In this document: positions 26,262-34,422 of the stretch, piece after piece
Layout of the letters: the number at the start of each line of letters is the position of its first letter
How positions within the stretch are numbered: position 1 is the stretch's first letter
NCBI RefSeq assembly: GCF_001866665.1
Contig: NZ_MLYO01000077.1
Span: 1-46,076 of the forward strand
Direction: 5' to 3'
Source of the DNA: Streptomyces monashensis
GTDB lineage: Bacteria > Actinomycetota > Actinomycetes > Streptomycetales > Streptomycetaceae
DNA: 46,076 bases
Position numbers and translations under genes: made by a program
The notes under the pieces: generated by a model
The model's input: the letters and a program-made list of their open reading frames with translations, nothing else
Databases searched by the model: none
Told to the model about the DNA's origin: nothing

Positions 26262-26481
26262 GGCGTCCGGTCCCCTTTCGGTGGACGGCCCGGTGCCACG
26301 GCGGCACGGTCGGATCGCATCGGCATGCGTCTTTTGGGTATGGCCCCGCGAGCCGTCCTTGGATGCAACAGGCCCCCGCGCCCGTGCGGCAGTCAGGACA
26401 TTGCCTGACTGCCCCCGCGCGCCGGACGGGCCCACCATCCGAGAAAGGGCTGCCCTGGCAGTCGGACAGGGAGGGTGGACG
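26262..26481. promoter_or_regulatory. Divergent promoter region of the two main operons
   Basis: 220 bases separate the dioxygenase start (minus) and the C-PCP start (plus). The region should hold both operon promoters. It contains a 10-bp perfect palindrome (26388-26397 with 26404-26413) and a further related half-site on the minus strand (26457-26470). No clear -10/-35 elements were seen. The plus-strand gene has an AGGGAGGG ribosome site at about 26468-26475. Confidence 0.6.
26388..26413. promoter_or_regulatory. Palindromic operator candidate
   Basis: The arms GGCAGTCAGG and CCTGACTGCC flank ACATTG. The right half (ATTGCCTGACTGCCC, from 26400) matches 12 of 15 bases of a sequence in front of the isochorismatase-like gene (32550-32564). 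This suggests a shared regulator site. Binding protein unknown. Confidence 0.5.
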
Positions 26482-28137
26482 GTGACGGCCGACGATTCGC
26501 TGACAGTGGTGACCTCGTTCGCCCAGCAGAGCCTGTGGCTGCAGCACGAGGTGGACCCCGAGCGCGCCGCGTACAACATCACCGCGGCGGTCCGGCTGCG
26601 CGGTCCGCTGGACGTGCCCGCCCTGGAGCGGGCGCTGAACGCGGTGGTGGCGCGGCACGAGGTGCTGCGCACGGTCTTCGCACTGGAGGGTGCGGACCCG
26701 GTGCAGGTGATCGGGCCGGTCCGCGCGCTGACGGTTCCGGTGCACGAGGCCGGGCCCGACCGTTTCGACGCGTACGCCGACGACGTGCTGTTCGCGCCGT
26801 TCGACCTGCGTCGGGGGCCGTTGCTGCGGCTGGAGCTGCTCCGGCTCGAACCGGAGCACCACATCGCGCTCCTGGCGCTGCACCACATCGTGACCGACGG
26901 GACGTCCTCGGCGATCCTGCTGCAGGAGCTGTCCCACGCCTACGCCGCCGAACTGGCCCAGGTGGACCCGCTGTGGGAGGAACTGCCCATCCAGTACGCG
27001 GACTTCGCGGCGTGGCAGCGCGACGCGCTCGCCGGCTCCGCCCTGGCACGGCTGACCGGGCACTGGTCGCGGGTCCTGGCGGACGCCGCACCGCTCGCGC
27101 TGCCCGCGGACCGGCCGCGCTCCGCCGATGACGCGGGGCACGGCGCCGTGCACCACTTCGCGCTGCCCGCCGGGCTCACCGCGCGCCTGGAGGAGCTGGC
27201 CCGCGCCGAGCGGGCCACCTTGTTCATGGTGCTGCTCGCCGGTCTCGACGCGCTGCTCGCGCGCTACTGCGGGCAGGACGACATCACGATCGTCTCCCCC
27301 GTGTCCGGTCGCACCCGCCCCGAACTGGAGGGGCTGATCGGCTACTTCGTCAATCCCCTGCTGCTGCGCACCCGGGTGTCCGGCACCGCGGGCTTCACCT
27401 CTCTGGTCGGCGAGGCCCGCGCCGCCACCCTGGACGCGTTCGACCATCAGGAACTGCCCTTCGAGCAGGCCGTCGAGCTGCTGCGCCGGCACGGCGGGCC
27501 CGGCGCCGAGGGCCTGCGCTCGCAGGTGATGCTGGTGCTGCAGGGCGCCCGGCCGAGTCACTGGCACAGCGCCGGCCTCGACTTCGAGCTGATCCCCGCC
27601 GACACGTCGAACGCCAAGTCGGACCTGGTGCTGGAGGTGCGTCCCGAGGCGGACGGCGGCTGCGCGGCGGTCCTGGAGTACCGCACCGCGCTGTACGACG
27701 CCGCGACCGCCGAACGCATGGCGCGCCACTTCGTCGCGGTCCTGGAGGCGGTCTGCGCACGGCCCGAGGCACCCCTGGACCACCTGCTCGCGACCGCCGT
27801 CCCGGACGGGGAGATCCCCACGGTGCGGGCCGGCGCCGCGGACACCGGCGGGCCCGCCGCGCCCGCACCCGCGTACGTCGCGCCGCGCACCCCGCTGGAG
27901 GAGGAGGTCGCCGCCGTCTGGTCCGCGCTGCTCGGCAAGGAACGCGTCGGCGTGCGCGACAACTTCTTCGACCTCGGCGGCCAGTCCCTGATCGCGGTGC
28001 GACTCGCGGCCCGGCTGCGCGACGAGTTCGGCGTCGAACTGACGACGCGTGACCTGTACGCCGACTTCACCGTCGAGGCGGTCGCCTGGACCGTCCTGCA
28101 GCGGATGACCGCCGACGAGGAGCAGGCGAGCGCCTGA
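26482..28137 (+). CDS. NRPS C-PCP didomain protein lacking an A domain
   Basis: A 551-residue protein from GTG 26482. The condensation domain (about 8-445) has an intact HHIVTDG (His near 134) and the late motifs YFVNPLLLR and DHQELPFEQ. A short linker and a PCP follow, with LGGQSL and the phosphopantetheine Ser at about 502. There is no adenylation domain between them, so its PCP must be loaded in trans, as in SyrE module 9, where SyrB1/SyrC supply modified Thr. The Thr-type A-PCP protein in the same operon is the obvious donor. First gene of the long plus-strand operon. Confidence 0.93.
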   Translation: MTADDSLTVVTSFAQQSLWLQHEVDPERAAYNITAAVRLRGPLDVPALERALNAVVARHEVLRTVFALEGADPVQVIGPVRALTVPVHEAGPDRFDAYADDVLFAPFDLRRGPLLRLELLRLEPEHHIALLALHHIVTDGTSSAILLQELSHAYAAELAQVDPLWEELPIQYADFAAWQRDALAGSALARLTGHWSRVLADAAPLALPADRPRSADDAGHGAVHHFALPAGLTARLEELARAERATLFMVLLAGLDALLARYCGQDDITIVSPVSGRTRPELEGLIGYFVNPLLLRTRVSGTAGFTSLVGEARAATLDAFDHQELPFEQAVELLRRHGGPGAEGLRSQVMLVLQGARPSHWHSAGLDFELIPADTSNAKSDLVLEVRPEADGGCAAVLEYRTALYDAATAERMARHFVAVLEAVCARPEAPLDHLLATAVPDGEIPTVRAGAADTGGPAAPAPAYVAPRTPLEEEVAAVWSALLGKERVGVRDNFFDLGGQSLIAVRLAARLRDEFGVELTTRDLYADFTVEAVAWTVLQRMTADEEQASA

Positions 28138-28190
28138 GCCGACGGCATCCGTTCCCCACCACCCAGCGGACCCAAGGATTTTGGAGAGAC

Positions 28191-28898
28191 ATGTTGAGTG
28201 CGGCGGTTGTGTGCTTCCCGCCCGCCGGCGCGGGCGCGGGCTTCTTCCACTCGTGGCTCGGGCAGCGCGAAGGGCTGACGGTGCTCCCGGTGGAACTGCC
28301 CGGACGGGAGAAGCGGTACTCCGAGCCGGAGTGCACCGAGCTGGGCGCCCTGATGGACACGATCCTGCCCGAGCTGCGGTCCGCCACCGCCGCCTTCGAC
28401 GAGGTCGCCGTCTTCGGCCACAGTTTCGGCGGGCTGCTCGCGTACGAGGCGACCCGGGTCCTCGCCGCCGAGCGGGACGGGCTGACCCTGGTGGTCTCCG
28501 GTGCGACGTGGCCGGGCGCACAGCGGCGCGGACGCATCACCGGCCTGGGCGACGAGGAGTTCATCGCCGGCGTCCAGTCGATCGCCGGGTACCACCACCC
28601 GGCCCTCGACGAGCCCGAGCTGCGCGATCTGGTGCTGCCCCCGCTGCGCACCGACGTGGCGATGCACGAGGGCTACGTGTACCGCGCGCACGAGCCCCTC
28701 GACGTGCCGGTCCTCGCGGTGCGCGGCGACGCCGACGACCTGGTGTCGGCCGCCGACCTCGCCGAGTGGCAGCGGGTCACCTCCGGCCCGCTGACCGTCG
28801 CGGAGCTGACGGGCGCGCACATGTACCTGGTGGAGGAGTGGCCCGCGCTGCTCGACCTCATCGCAGGGCGGCTGTCGACCGCCAGGGCGTCGTCATGA
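28191..28898 (+). CDS. Type II thioesterase (alpha/beta hydrolase)
   Basis: A 235-residue external thioesterase of the GrsT/RifR type with GHSFGG (Ser about 78), an Asp in RGDADDL and the His in TGAHMYL. The family clears misloaded carrier proteins. Some relatives move aminoacyl groups between carriers, which would matter here because an A-less C-PCP protein is encoded just upstream. The ATG at 28191 has TTGGAGAG upstream. The stop overlaps the SDR start (ATGA). Confidence 0.95.
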   Translation: MLSAAVVCFPPAGAGAGFFHSWLGQREGLTVLPVELPGREKRYSEPECTELGALMDTILPELRSATAAFDEVAVFGHSFGGLLAYEATRVLAAERDGLTLVVSGATWPGAQRRGRITGLGDEEFIAGVQSIAGYHHPALDEPELRDLVLPPLRTDVAMHEGYVYRAHEPLDVPVLAVRGDADDLVSAADLAEWQRVTSGPLTVAELTGAHMYLVEEWPALLDLIAGRLSTARASS

Positions 28899-29725
28899 GC
28901 GGACGGCTCGCGGGCAGGACGGCGGTCGTCACCGGCGCCGGGCGGGGCATCGGGCGGGCCTGCGCCGTCGCGTTCGCCGCACAGGGCGCCGACCTGGTCC
29001 TCGTCGACATCGCCGGTGACCTTCCCGGTGTCCCCTACCCCGCGGCCACGCCCAGCCAGCTCGACCACACGGCCGAGCTGTGCCGCGAGCGGGGAGCCGC
29101 CGTGCTCACCGTCAAGGCCGACGTGCGCGACCCGGCCGCGTGCGCACGCGTGGCGGCCGATGCCGTCGAGCGCTTCGGCTCGCTGGACGTGCTGGTCAAC
29201 AACGCCGGGATCGCGGGCCCTTCGGGGCGGATCGTGCACGAGGTCACCGAGGACGAGTGGGCGGTGATGATCGACGTCAACCTGAACGGCGCCTGGCGGA
29301 TGCTCAAGGCCGTGGGGGCCATGATGGTGGCGCAGCGCTCCGGCTCCGTCGTCAACGTCGCCTCCACTGCGGGCCTCGTCGGATACCGCAACTTCGCGGG
29401 CTACGTGGCCTCCAAGCACGGACTGGTCGGTCTGACGAGGGCCGCCGCGCTCGACTACGCGCCGTACCGGGTGCGGGTGAACGCGGTCTGTCCCGGCTCG
29501 GTCCGCGACAGCGAGGAGTGGGAGGGCCGGATGCTGGTCGAGATCGGCCGCAGCATGGAGATCGCGCCCGCCGACCACGAGGCCGAGTTCATCACACAGA
29601 TGCCCATGAACGCCCTGGTGGAGGCGGACGACGTGGCGGGAGCCGCCCTGTGGCTGGCCTCCGACGAGTCCCGCCACGCCACCGGGGGCGTGATCACCGT
29701 CGACGCCGGCTACAGCGCCCGTTGA
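28895..29725 (+). CDS. Short-chain dehydrogenase/reductase
   Basis: A 276-residue classical SDR. Cofactor motif TGAGRGIG at the N-terminus, Asp after beta-2 (LVLVDIAGD) suggesting NAD(H) preference, NNAG, and the Ser-Tyr-Lys triad (VASTAG, YVASK). The insert after beta-2 and the long substrate loop (ICS-like region MEIAPADHEAEF) resemble the mycofactocin-associated or carveol-dehydrogenase-like SDR group. It is coupled to the thioesterase and precedes the Thr-type NRPS by 23 bases. It may oxidise or reduce a beta-hydroxy/keto group on a carrier-bound residue such as Thr. Confidence 0.92.
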   Translation: MSGRLAGRTAVVTGAGRGIGRACAVAFAAQGADLVLVDIAGDLPGVPYPAATPSQLDHTAELCRERGAAVLTVKADVRDPAACARVAADAVERFGSLDVLVNNAGIAGPSGRIVHEVTEDEWAVMIDVNLNGAWRMLKAVGAMMVAQRSGSVVNVASTAGLVGYRNFAGYVASKHGLVGLTRAAALDYAPYRVRVNAVCPGSVRDSEEWEGRMLVEIGRSMEIAPADHEAEFITQMPMNALVEADDVAGAALWLASDESRHATGGVITVDAGYSAR

Positions 29726-29748
29726 CCCGGACCGGTCAGGAGACGCAC

Positions 29749-32532
29749 GTGTCGCCCAACCCCACCTCGGTCACCGCCCGGCACGCGGCCGTGTATCCGG
29801 TCGCGGCCGGATACACGGCCGAGGACTGCCGCGCCGCGCTGGCCGCCGACCCGTGGTCCGGCCCCGGCCGGCCGCGCCTGTGGACCGAGTCGGTGCCGGC
29901 GGCCTGTGGCAGCCCGGCCGCCCTGCGCCGCCGCGAGCGCGAACTGTACGGCCGTCACAGCGGCCCGGCCGTGCGGCTCACCCTGCTCGAATACACCGAC
30001 GGCGTACGGGAGTTGGTGGCCGTCACCGGGCCCGGCGACGACGGCCCCGACACCCTGGACCGCGCCGCGCTGGCCGTACTCGGCGGCACGGCGGCCCGGT
30101 CGGACACCGGTTTCCCCGCGGTGCGGGTGCCCGAGGCCGAGGACGGCACCGCGCCGTGGCCCCGGTGCCGGACCGTGACGGTTCCCGGGCTCGACGGGGC
30201 CGGGGACACGGCCGCGGACCTGGCCGGCGCGCTGCTCCTCGTGGCCGCCCGCACGCACGAGGACGAGCCGGTCCTGGACGTCGCCGTGCACACCGCCGAC
30301 GGGGTGCACCGGGTGTCGCTGGGCACGGACGCGCTGGACGAGGACCAGCCGGTGGCCGCCTACCGGACGTGGGTGCGGGAGGAACTGGCACGGCCCCTCG
30401 CCACGGCCGGCGGCACCGGGCCGCGGCTCGCCCTCGAGGTGGACCTGCGGCCGCGGGCGGTGCCCGCGCTGCTGCGCGTGCCCGCGCTGGACGCCGGCCG
30501 CCCGGTCACCGTACGGGTCTCCGCGGGGGGCCCGGACGGCGCCCCGCAGGTGCAGTGCTGGACTGCGCCCGGAACGCCGCCGGACGGGCGGGCCGCGGAC
30601 CTGCGGCACCGGCTGACCACGGTGGCACGGCAGCTGCTGACCGGGGACCAGGACGTTCCGCTGGCCGCGATCACGCTGCACGACCCGGCCGAGCGGGCGC
30701 GCCTGCTGGCCCTCGGCCGCACCCCGCGCGGCACGGACAGCGGGCCGCGCCGCATCGACCAGCTGGTCCGGGCGCGCGCCGAGCAGGCCCCGGACGCCAT
30801 CGCCCTCACCGACCCGCAGGAATCCGCCACCTGGACGTACCGCGAACTCGTCGACACCGGCGAACGGTTCGCGGCCGCGCTCCACGAACTCGGCGTGCGC
30901 CCGGGCGACCGGGTCGGGGTGTGCCTGGACCGTTCGGCGCGGCTCGTGGCGGTGCTGCTCGCGGTGATGACGGCGGGCGCCGCCTACGTGCCGCTGGACC
31001 CCACCTATCCGGCGGACCGCCTCGCCTACACCGCGCGGGACGCGGATCTGTCCCTGGTGGTGGTCGAGGACGACGGCGAGCACGGCGACGCCTTCGCCGG
31101 CCGCTCCACCGTGACGCTGTCGCGGCTGCGCGAACTCGCCTCCGCACAGCGGGCGTTGGCGCCCGCACCGGCGGTGGGGCCGGACGATCCGGCGTACGTC
31201 ATCTACACCTCGGGCTCCACCGGCCGCCCCAAGGGCGTCGTGGTGCCGCACCGGAACGTGGGCCGCCTCCTCGACGCCACCGCCGACGACTTCCGCCTCG
31301 GCCCGCAGGATGTGTGGACGTGGTTCCACTCGGCGGCGTTCGACTTCTCCGTCTGGGAGATCTGGGGCTGCCTGGGCACCGGCGGGCGCCTGGTCGTCGT
31401 ACCGTACTGGACCTGCCGCTCCCCCGAGGACTTCCGCGCCCTGCTGCTCCAGGAACGGGTGACGGTGCTCAACCAGACCCCGTCGGCCTTCTCCCGGCTG
31501 CTGCGCCTGGAGGTCGCGGACCCCGCGCCTCTCGCCCTGCGGATCGTCGTCTTCGGCGGGGAGACACTCGACACCCGCGCCCTGCTGCCGTGGTTCGACA
31601 CGCACCCCGAGTCCACCTGCCGGATGGTCAACATGTTCGGCATCACCGAGACCACGGTGCATGTGACGGCCCGCACCGTCACCCGCGCCGACGCACTCGC
31701 CGCCGCGCAGTCGGTGGGCCGCGCGCTGCCCGGCTGGAGCGTGCGCGTCCTCGACGCGCGCGGCAGGCTGCTGCCGCCCGGCTGCGCGGGCGAGATAGCC
31801 GTCGGCGGGGACGGCCCCGCCCTGGAGTACCTGGGACGCCCGGAACTGACCGCCGAGCGGTTCGTCGACGACCCGGACGGCGACGGCCGCCTCTACCTCA
31901 GCGGCGACAAGGGGCGGCTGCTGCCCGACGGCCAGCTGGAACACCTGGGGCGCCTCGACAGCCAGATCAAGGTGCGCGGCCACCGCATCGAACTCGACGA
32001 GATCCGCTCGGTGCTGCTGGCCCACCCGGCGGTGCGCGCCGCCGCGGTCGTGCTGACGCGGCCCGCGGACGAGGACGCCACCCTCGACGCGTACGTCGTC
32101 CTGGACGGGGCGGAGACGCTCGAGGTCCGCCGGCACGCGGCCCGGCTGCTGCCCGAGTACATGGTGCCCGCCACCGTCACCGCGCTCGCCCAGCTGCCGC
32201 TCACCGTCAACGGCAAGGTGGACGTGGCCTCGCTGCCCGAGCCGCGTGCCCTGGCCGACGGGGGTGAACCCGCGGCCGTGGAGGGCGAGTTCGGGCAGGG
32301 ACCGCTGGCCGCCGTGCTCGCGGCCTGGCGCGTCACGTTCGGGGAACCGGTGACACCCGACGCCAACTTCTTCGACCTGGGCGGCAACTCGCTGCGCGCG
32401 CTGCGCGTCGTGCACCTGCTGCGCGACGCGGGCATCCGCGTCGACGTGCGCGACGTGTACCGGCTGCGCACCCCGTCCGCGCTGGCCGAAGCCGCCTCCG
32501 TGGCCCCCGCGGACCAGGCGAGAAGCGCCTGA
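29749..32532 (+). CDS. NRPS A(Thr)-PCP with degenerate N-terminal C-like region
   Basis: A 927-residue protein from GTG 29749 (TCAGGAG upstream). Residues 1 to about 320 look like a shrunken condensation-type region but contain no HHxxxDG, so it should not catalyse condensation. The A domain (about 325-840) has YTSGSTGRPKG, MFGITETTVH and a Lys in NGKVDV. The PCP has LGGNSL (Ser about 881). Stachelhaus residues by eye are D-F-W-N-V-G-M-V-H, one conservative change from the classical threonine code DFWNIGMVH, so Thr is the predicted substrate with good confidence. There are no E or TE domains. It is a plausible in-trans loader for the C-PCP protein encoded at 26482. Confidence 0.94.
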   Translation: MSPNPTSVTARHAAVYPVAAGYTAEDCRAALAADPWSGPGRPRLWTESVPAACGSPAALRRRERELYGRHSGPAVRLTLLEYTDGVRELVAVTGPGDDGPDTLDRAALAVLGGTAARSDTGFPAVRVPEAEDGTAPWPRCRTVTVPGLDGAGDTAADLAGALLLVAARTHEDEPVLDVAVHTADGVHRVSLGTDALDEDQPVAAYRTWVREELARPLATAGGTGPRLALEVDLRPRAVPALLRVPALDAGRPVTVRVSAGGPDGAPQVQCWTAPGTPPDGRAADLRHRLTTVARQLLTGDQDVPLAAITLHDPAERARLLALGRTPRGTDSGPRRIDQLVRARAEQAPDAIALTDPQESATWTYRELVDTGERFAAALHELGVRPGDRVGVCLDRSARLVAVLLAVMTAGAAYVPLDPTYPADRLAYTARDADLSLVVVEDDGEHGDAFAGRSTVTLSRLRELASAQRALAPAPAVGPDDPAYVIYTSGSTGRPKGVVVPHRNVGRLLDATADDFRLGPQDVWTWFHSAAFDFSVWEIWGCLGTGGRLVVVPYWTCRSPEDFRALLLQERVTVLNQTPSAFSRLLRLEVADPAPLALRIVVFGGETLDTRALLPWFDTHPESTCRMVNMFGITETTVHVTARTVTRADALAAAQSVGRALPGWSVRVLDARGRLLPPGCAGEIAVGGDGPALEYLGRPELTAERFVDDPDGDGRLYLSGDKGRLLPDGQLEHLGRLDSQIKVRGHRIELDEIRSVLLAHPAVRAAAVVLTRPADEDATLDAYVVLDGAETLEVRRHAARLLPEYMVPATVTALAQLPLTVNGKVDVASLPEPRALADGGEPAAVEGEFGQGPLAAVLAAWRVTFGEPVTPDANFFDLGGNSLRALRVVHLLRDAGIRVDVRDVYRLRTPSALAEAASVAPADQARSA

Positions 32533-32549
32533 CCGAGCCGTGTAAGGGC

Positions 32550-32564
32550 TTTGCCCGACTGTCC
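32550..32564 (+). promoter_or_regulatory. Shared upstream motif before isochorismatase-like gene
   Basis: TTTGCCCGACTGTCC lies about 57 bases before the start at 32621, in an 88-base gap. It matches 12 of 15 bases of the palindrome half-site in the divergent promoter region (26400-26414). It may mark an internal promoter within the long operon. Confidence 0.4.
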
Positions 32565-32620
32565 AGGACGCCGCCGGCGGCGGGATGTTCGAGACCTGAC
32601 ACCGACCCGAGGAGTTGTTC

Positions 32621-33208
32621 ATGAGCAAGGTCGCGGTCCTCACCAATGACCTCCAGTACGACCTGGTCAACAAGAACCAGGAGCGCATCGACGCCGTGAC
32701 GGAGGCCACGCCCAGCTTCTCGGCCTTCCTCAAGGACATGCGCGAGCGCGGCCACCACGTGGTCCACCTGCAGCTGATCAACAAGCCCGACGACCCGGTC
32801 GCCGAGCGCTACGAGGGCGGCCGGCTGCCGGCGCAGAAGGGCACCCAGGGCGCCGAGATCCTGCCCGTCTTCCTGGACGAGACCGACATCCTCGTCGAGA
32901 AGAACAAGGACAGCGGGTTCTACGAGACCGACCTGCACGACCGGCTGCAGGCGCTCGGCGTCGAGACCGTCATCGTGACCGGCATGCAGGGGCAGATCTG
33001 CGTGCAGACCACGGCCGCCGACGCCTTCTTCCGCGGCTACAACGTCTGGGTCCCCAGCGACTGCGTGGTCTCGGCCCGCGAGCACGACAAGGTGCGCGCC
33101 CTGGACTGGCTGGACGGCTACTGCGCGACCGTGGCGCCCTCCGAGGAGATCGTGCGCATCCTCGACACCGACGGCGACCTGCCGCGCAAGGTGTTCCGCA
33201 CCCCCTGA
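32621..33208 (+). CDS. Isochorismatase-fold cysteine hydrolase
   Basis: A 195-residue protein. ATG 32621 has GAGGAG upstream (32609-32614). The catalytic triad of the superfamily is visible: Asp10 (LTNDLQ), Lys94 (LVEKNKDSGF) and Cys127 (GQICVQTTAADAFFRGY). The cis-peptide region before the Cys (GMQGQ) is unusual. Members hydrolyse isochorismate, nicotinamide, N-carbamoyl amino acids, ureidoacrylate, biuret and related amides. Immediately upstream of hypE-hypF, a carbamoyl, ureido or amide substrate is an appealing but unproven idea. No carrier-protein domain is fused, unlike EntB/DhbB. Confidence 0.92.
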   Translation: MSKVAVLTNDLQYDLVNKNQERIDAVTEATPSFSAFLKDMRERGHHVVHLQLINKPDDPVAERYEGGRLPAQKGTQGAEILPVFLDETDILVEKNKDSGFYETDLHDRLQALGVETVIVTGMQGQICVQTTAADAFFRGYNVWVPSDCVVSAREHDKVRALDWLDGYCATVAPSEEIVRILDTDGDLPRKVFRTP

Positions 33209-33367
33209 GCCCGCGCTCGTCCCGCCCTCGCCGGGCGGCCTCCGCGACCTGGGCGGGTCCGCTCCCCCGGGCCCGCCCGGCGTCGCCCCGCACCGCATCT
33301 CACCCCTCATCCGCGTACGCCCGATCCCTGTGACGCGCGTACGTCCTCGACCCCACCGGGAGTCACG
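33209..33367 (+). other. Intergenic gap before hypE
   Basis: 159 non-coding bases, the largest gap inside the long operon. A 7-bp GC stem (33251-33257 with 33272-33278) could be a weak attenuator or terminator. A separate promoter for hypE-hypF is possible, but no clear elements were seen. Confidence 0.4.
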
Positions 33368-34399
33368 TTGCCGACGGCCACGACGTCCTTTCTGGACCAG
33401 CAGATCGTCCTTGACCACGGGACCGGGGCCCGGCTCAGCCGGGAGCTCGTCGAGTTCGTCGTGGAGGTGCTCGCAGACGTCTACCTCGGCGAGATGGAGG
33501 ACAGCGCCATCCTCCCGCCGCTGGACGGCGCGCTCGCCATGACCACCGACTCGTTCGTGGTGGACCCGCCGTTCTTCGGCAACGGCGACATCGGCAAGAT
33601 CGCGGTGTGCGGCACCGTCAACGACCTCGCGGTGGCCGGTGCCCAGCCCCGCTATCTCACCCTCGCCATGATCCTGGAGAGCGGGCTTCCCCTCGCGCAG
33701 CTGCACCGGGCCCTGGAGTCCGTCCGGGACACCGCGCGCGAGGCGGGCATCAAGATCGTCGCCGGTGACACCAAGGTCGTCGGGGCGGGCGAAGCCGACG
33801 GCATCTTCCTCAACACCACGGGCGTCGGCGTCTTCACCTCCCCGCCCAAGCGCATGAAGGACGTCACCGTCGGCGACAAGATCCTGCTCAGCGGGCCGAT
33901 CGGCGACCACACCATCCACCTTCTGTCGGTGCGCGAGGGCCTCGGCTTCGAGTCCAACGTGCTCAGCGACTGCGCCCCGCTGAACGGCATGATCGACGCG
34001 GTGCGCGGCGCGGTGCCCGAGTCCGCGGTGCGTTCCATGCGTGACGTGACCCGCGGCGGCCTCAACGCGGTGCTGCACGAGTACGCGTCCGCCGTCGGCC
34101 ATGCGCTGCGCGTCGAGGAGGAGGCGCTGCCGATCAGCTTCGAGACGGCGATGGCCGCGGACATGCTCGGCATCAACCCGATCAACTGCGCCAACGAGGG
34201 CTGCCTGGCGCTGTTCGTGGCCCCCGAGCACGCGGACGACGTCCTGCGCACGCTGCGCGCCCACCCCTACGGCAAGGGCGCCGTCGTCATCGGTGAGGTG
34301 ACCGAACGCCCCGATCCCGTCGTGGAGCTGACCGGAAAGGACGGCCGGGTCAGCGAGGTCGAGGAACTGCAGGGCGCCGAGCTCCCCCGCCTGTGCTGA
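33368..34399 (+). CDS. hypE: HypE-like carbamoyl dehydratase, C-terminal Cys retained
   Basis: A 343-residue protein from TTG 33368 with GGGAG upstream. It has full HypE/PurM-like architecture: TTDSFVV, GNGDIGKIAVCGTVNDLAV, AGDTKVV (Lys implicated in dehydration), ANEG (conserved Glu), and the tail LPRLC, equal to the PRIC tail of HypE. In hydrogenase maturation HypF carbamoylates this terminal Cys and HypE dehydrates it with ATP to a protein thiocyanate, the cyanide source for the Fe centre. All parts for that chemistry are visible. Differences from canonical HypE: DVTRGG instead of DPTRGG, and GDHTIHLL where GDHG is usual. No HypA-D or hydrogenase is encoded in the window, and the gene sits among NRPS genes, so it is probably recruited to natural-product chemistry. 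Confidence 0.95.
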   Translation: MPTATTSFLDQQIVLDHGTGARLSRELVEFVVEVLADVYLGEMEDSAILPPLDGALAMTTDSFVVDPPFFGNGDIGKIAVCGTVNDLAVAGAQPRYLTLAMILESGLPLAQLHRALESVRDTAREAGIKIVAGDTKVVGAGEADGIFLNTTGVGVFTSPPKRMKDVTVGDKILLSGPIGDHTIHLLSVREGLGFESNVLSDCAPLNGMIDAVRGAVPESAVRSMRDVTRGGLNAVLHEYASAVGHALRVEEEALPISFETAMAADMLGINPINCANEGCLALFVAPEHADDVLRTLRAHPYGKGAVVIGEVTERPDPVVELTGKDGRVSEVEELQGAELPRLC

Positions 34400-34422
34400 T
34401 CTGACGAGTGGGACGAGGAGTC

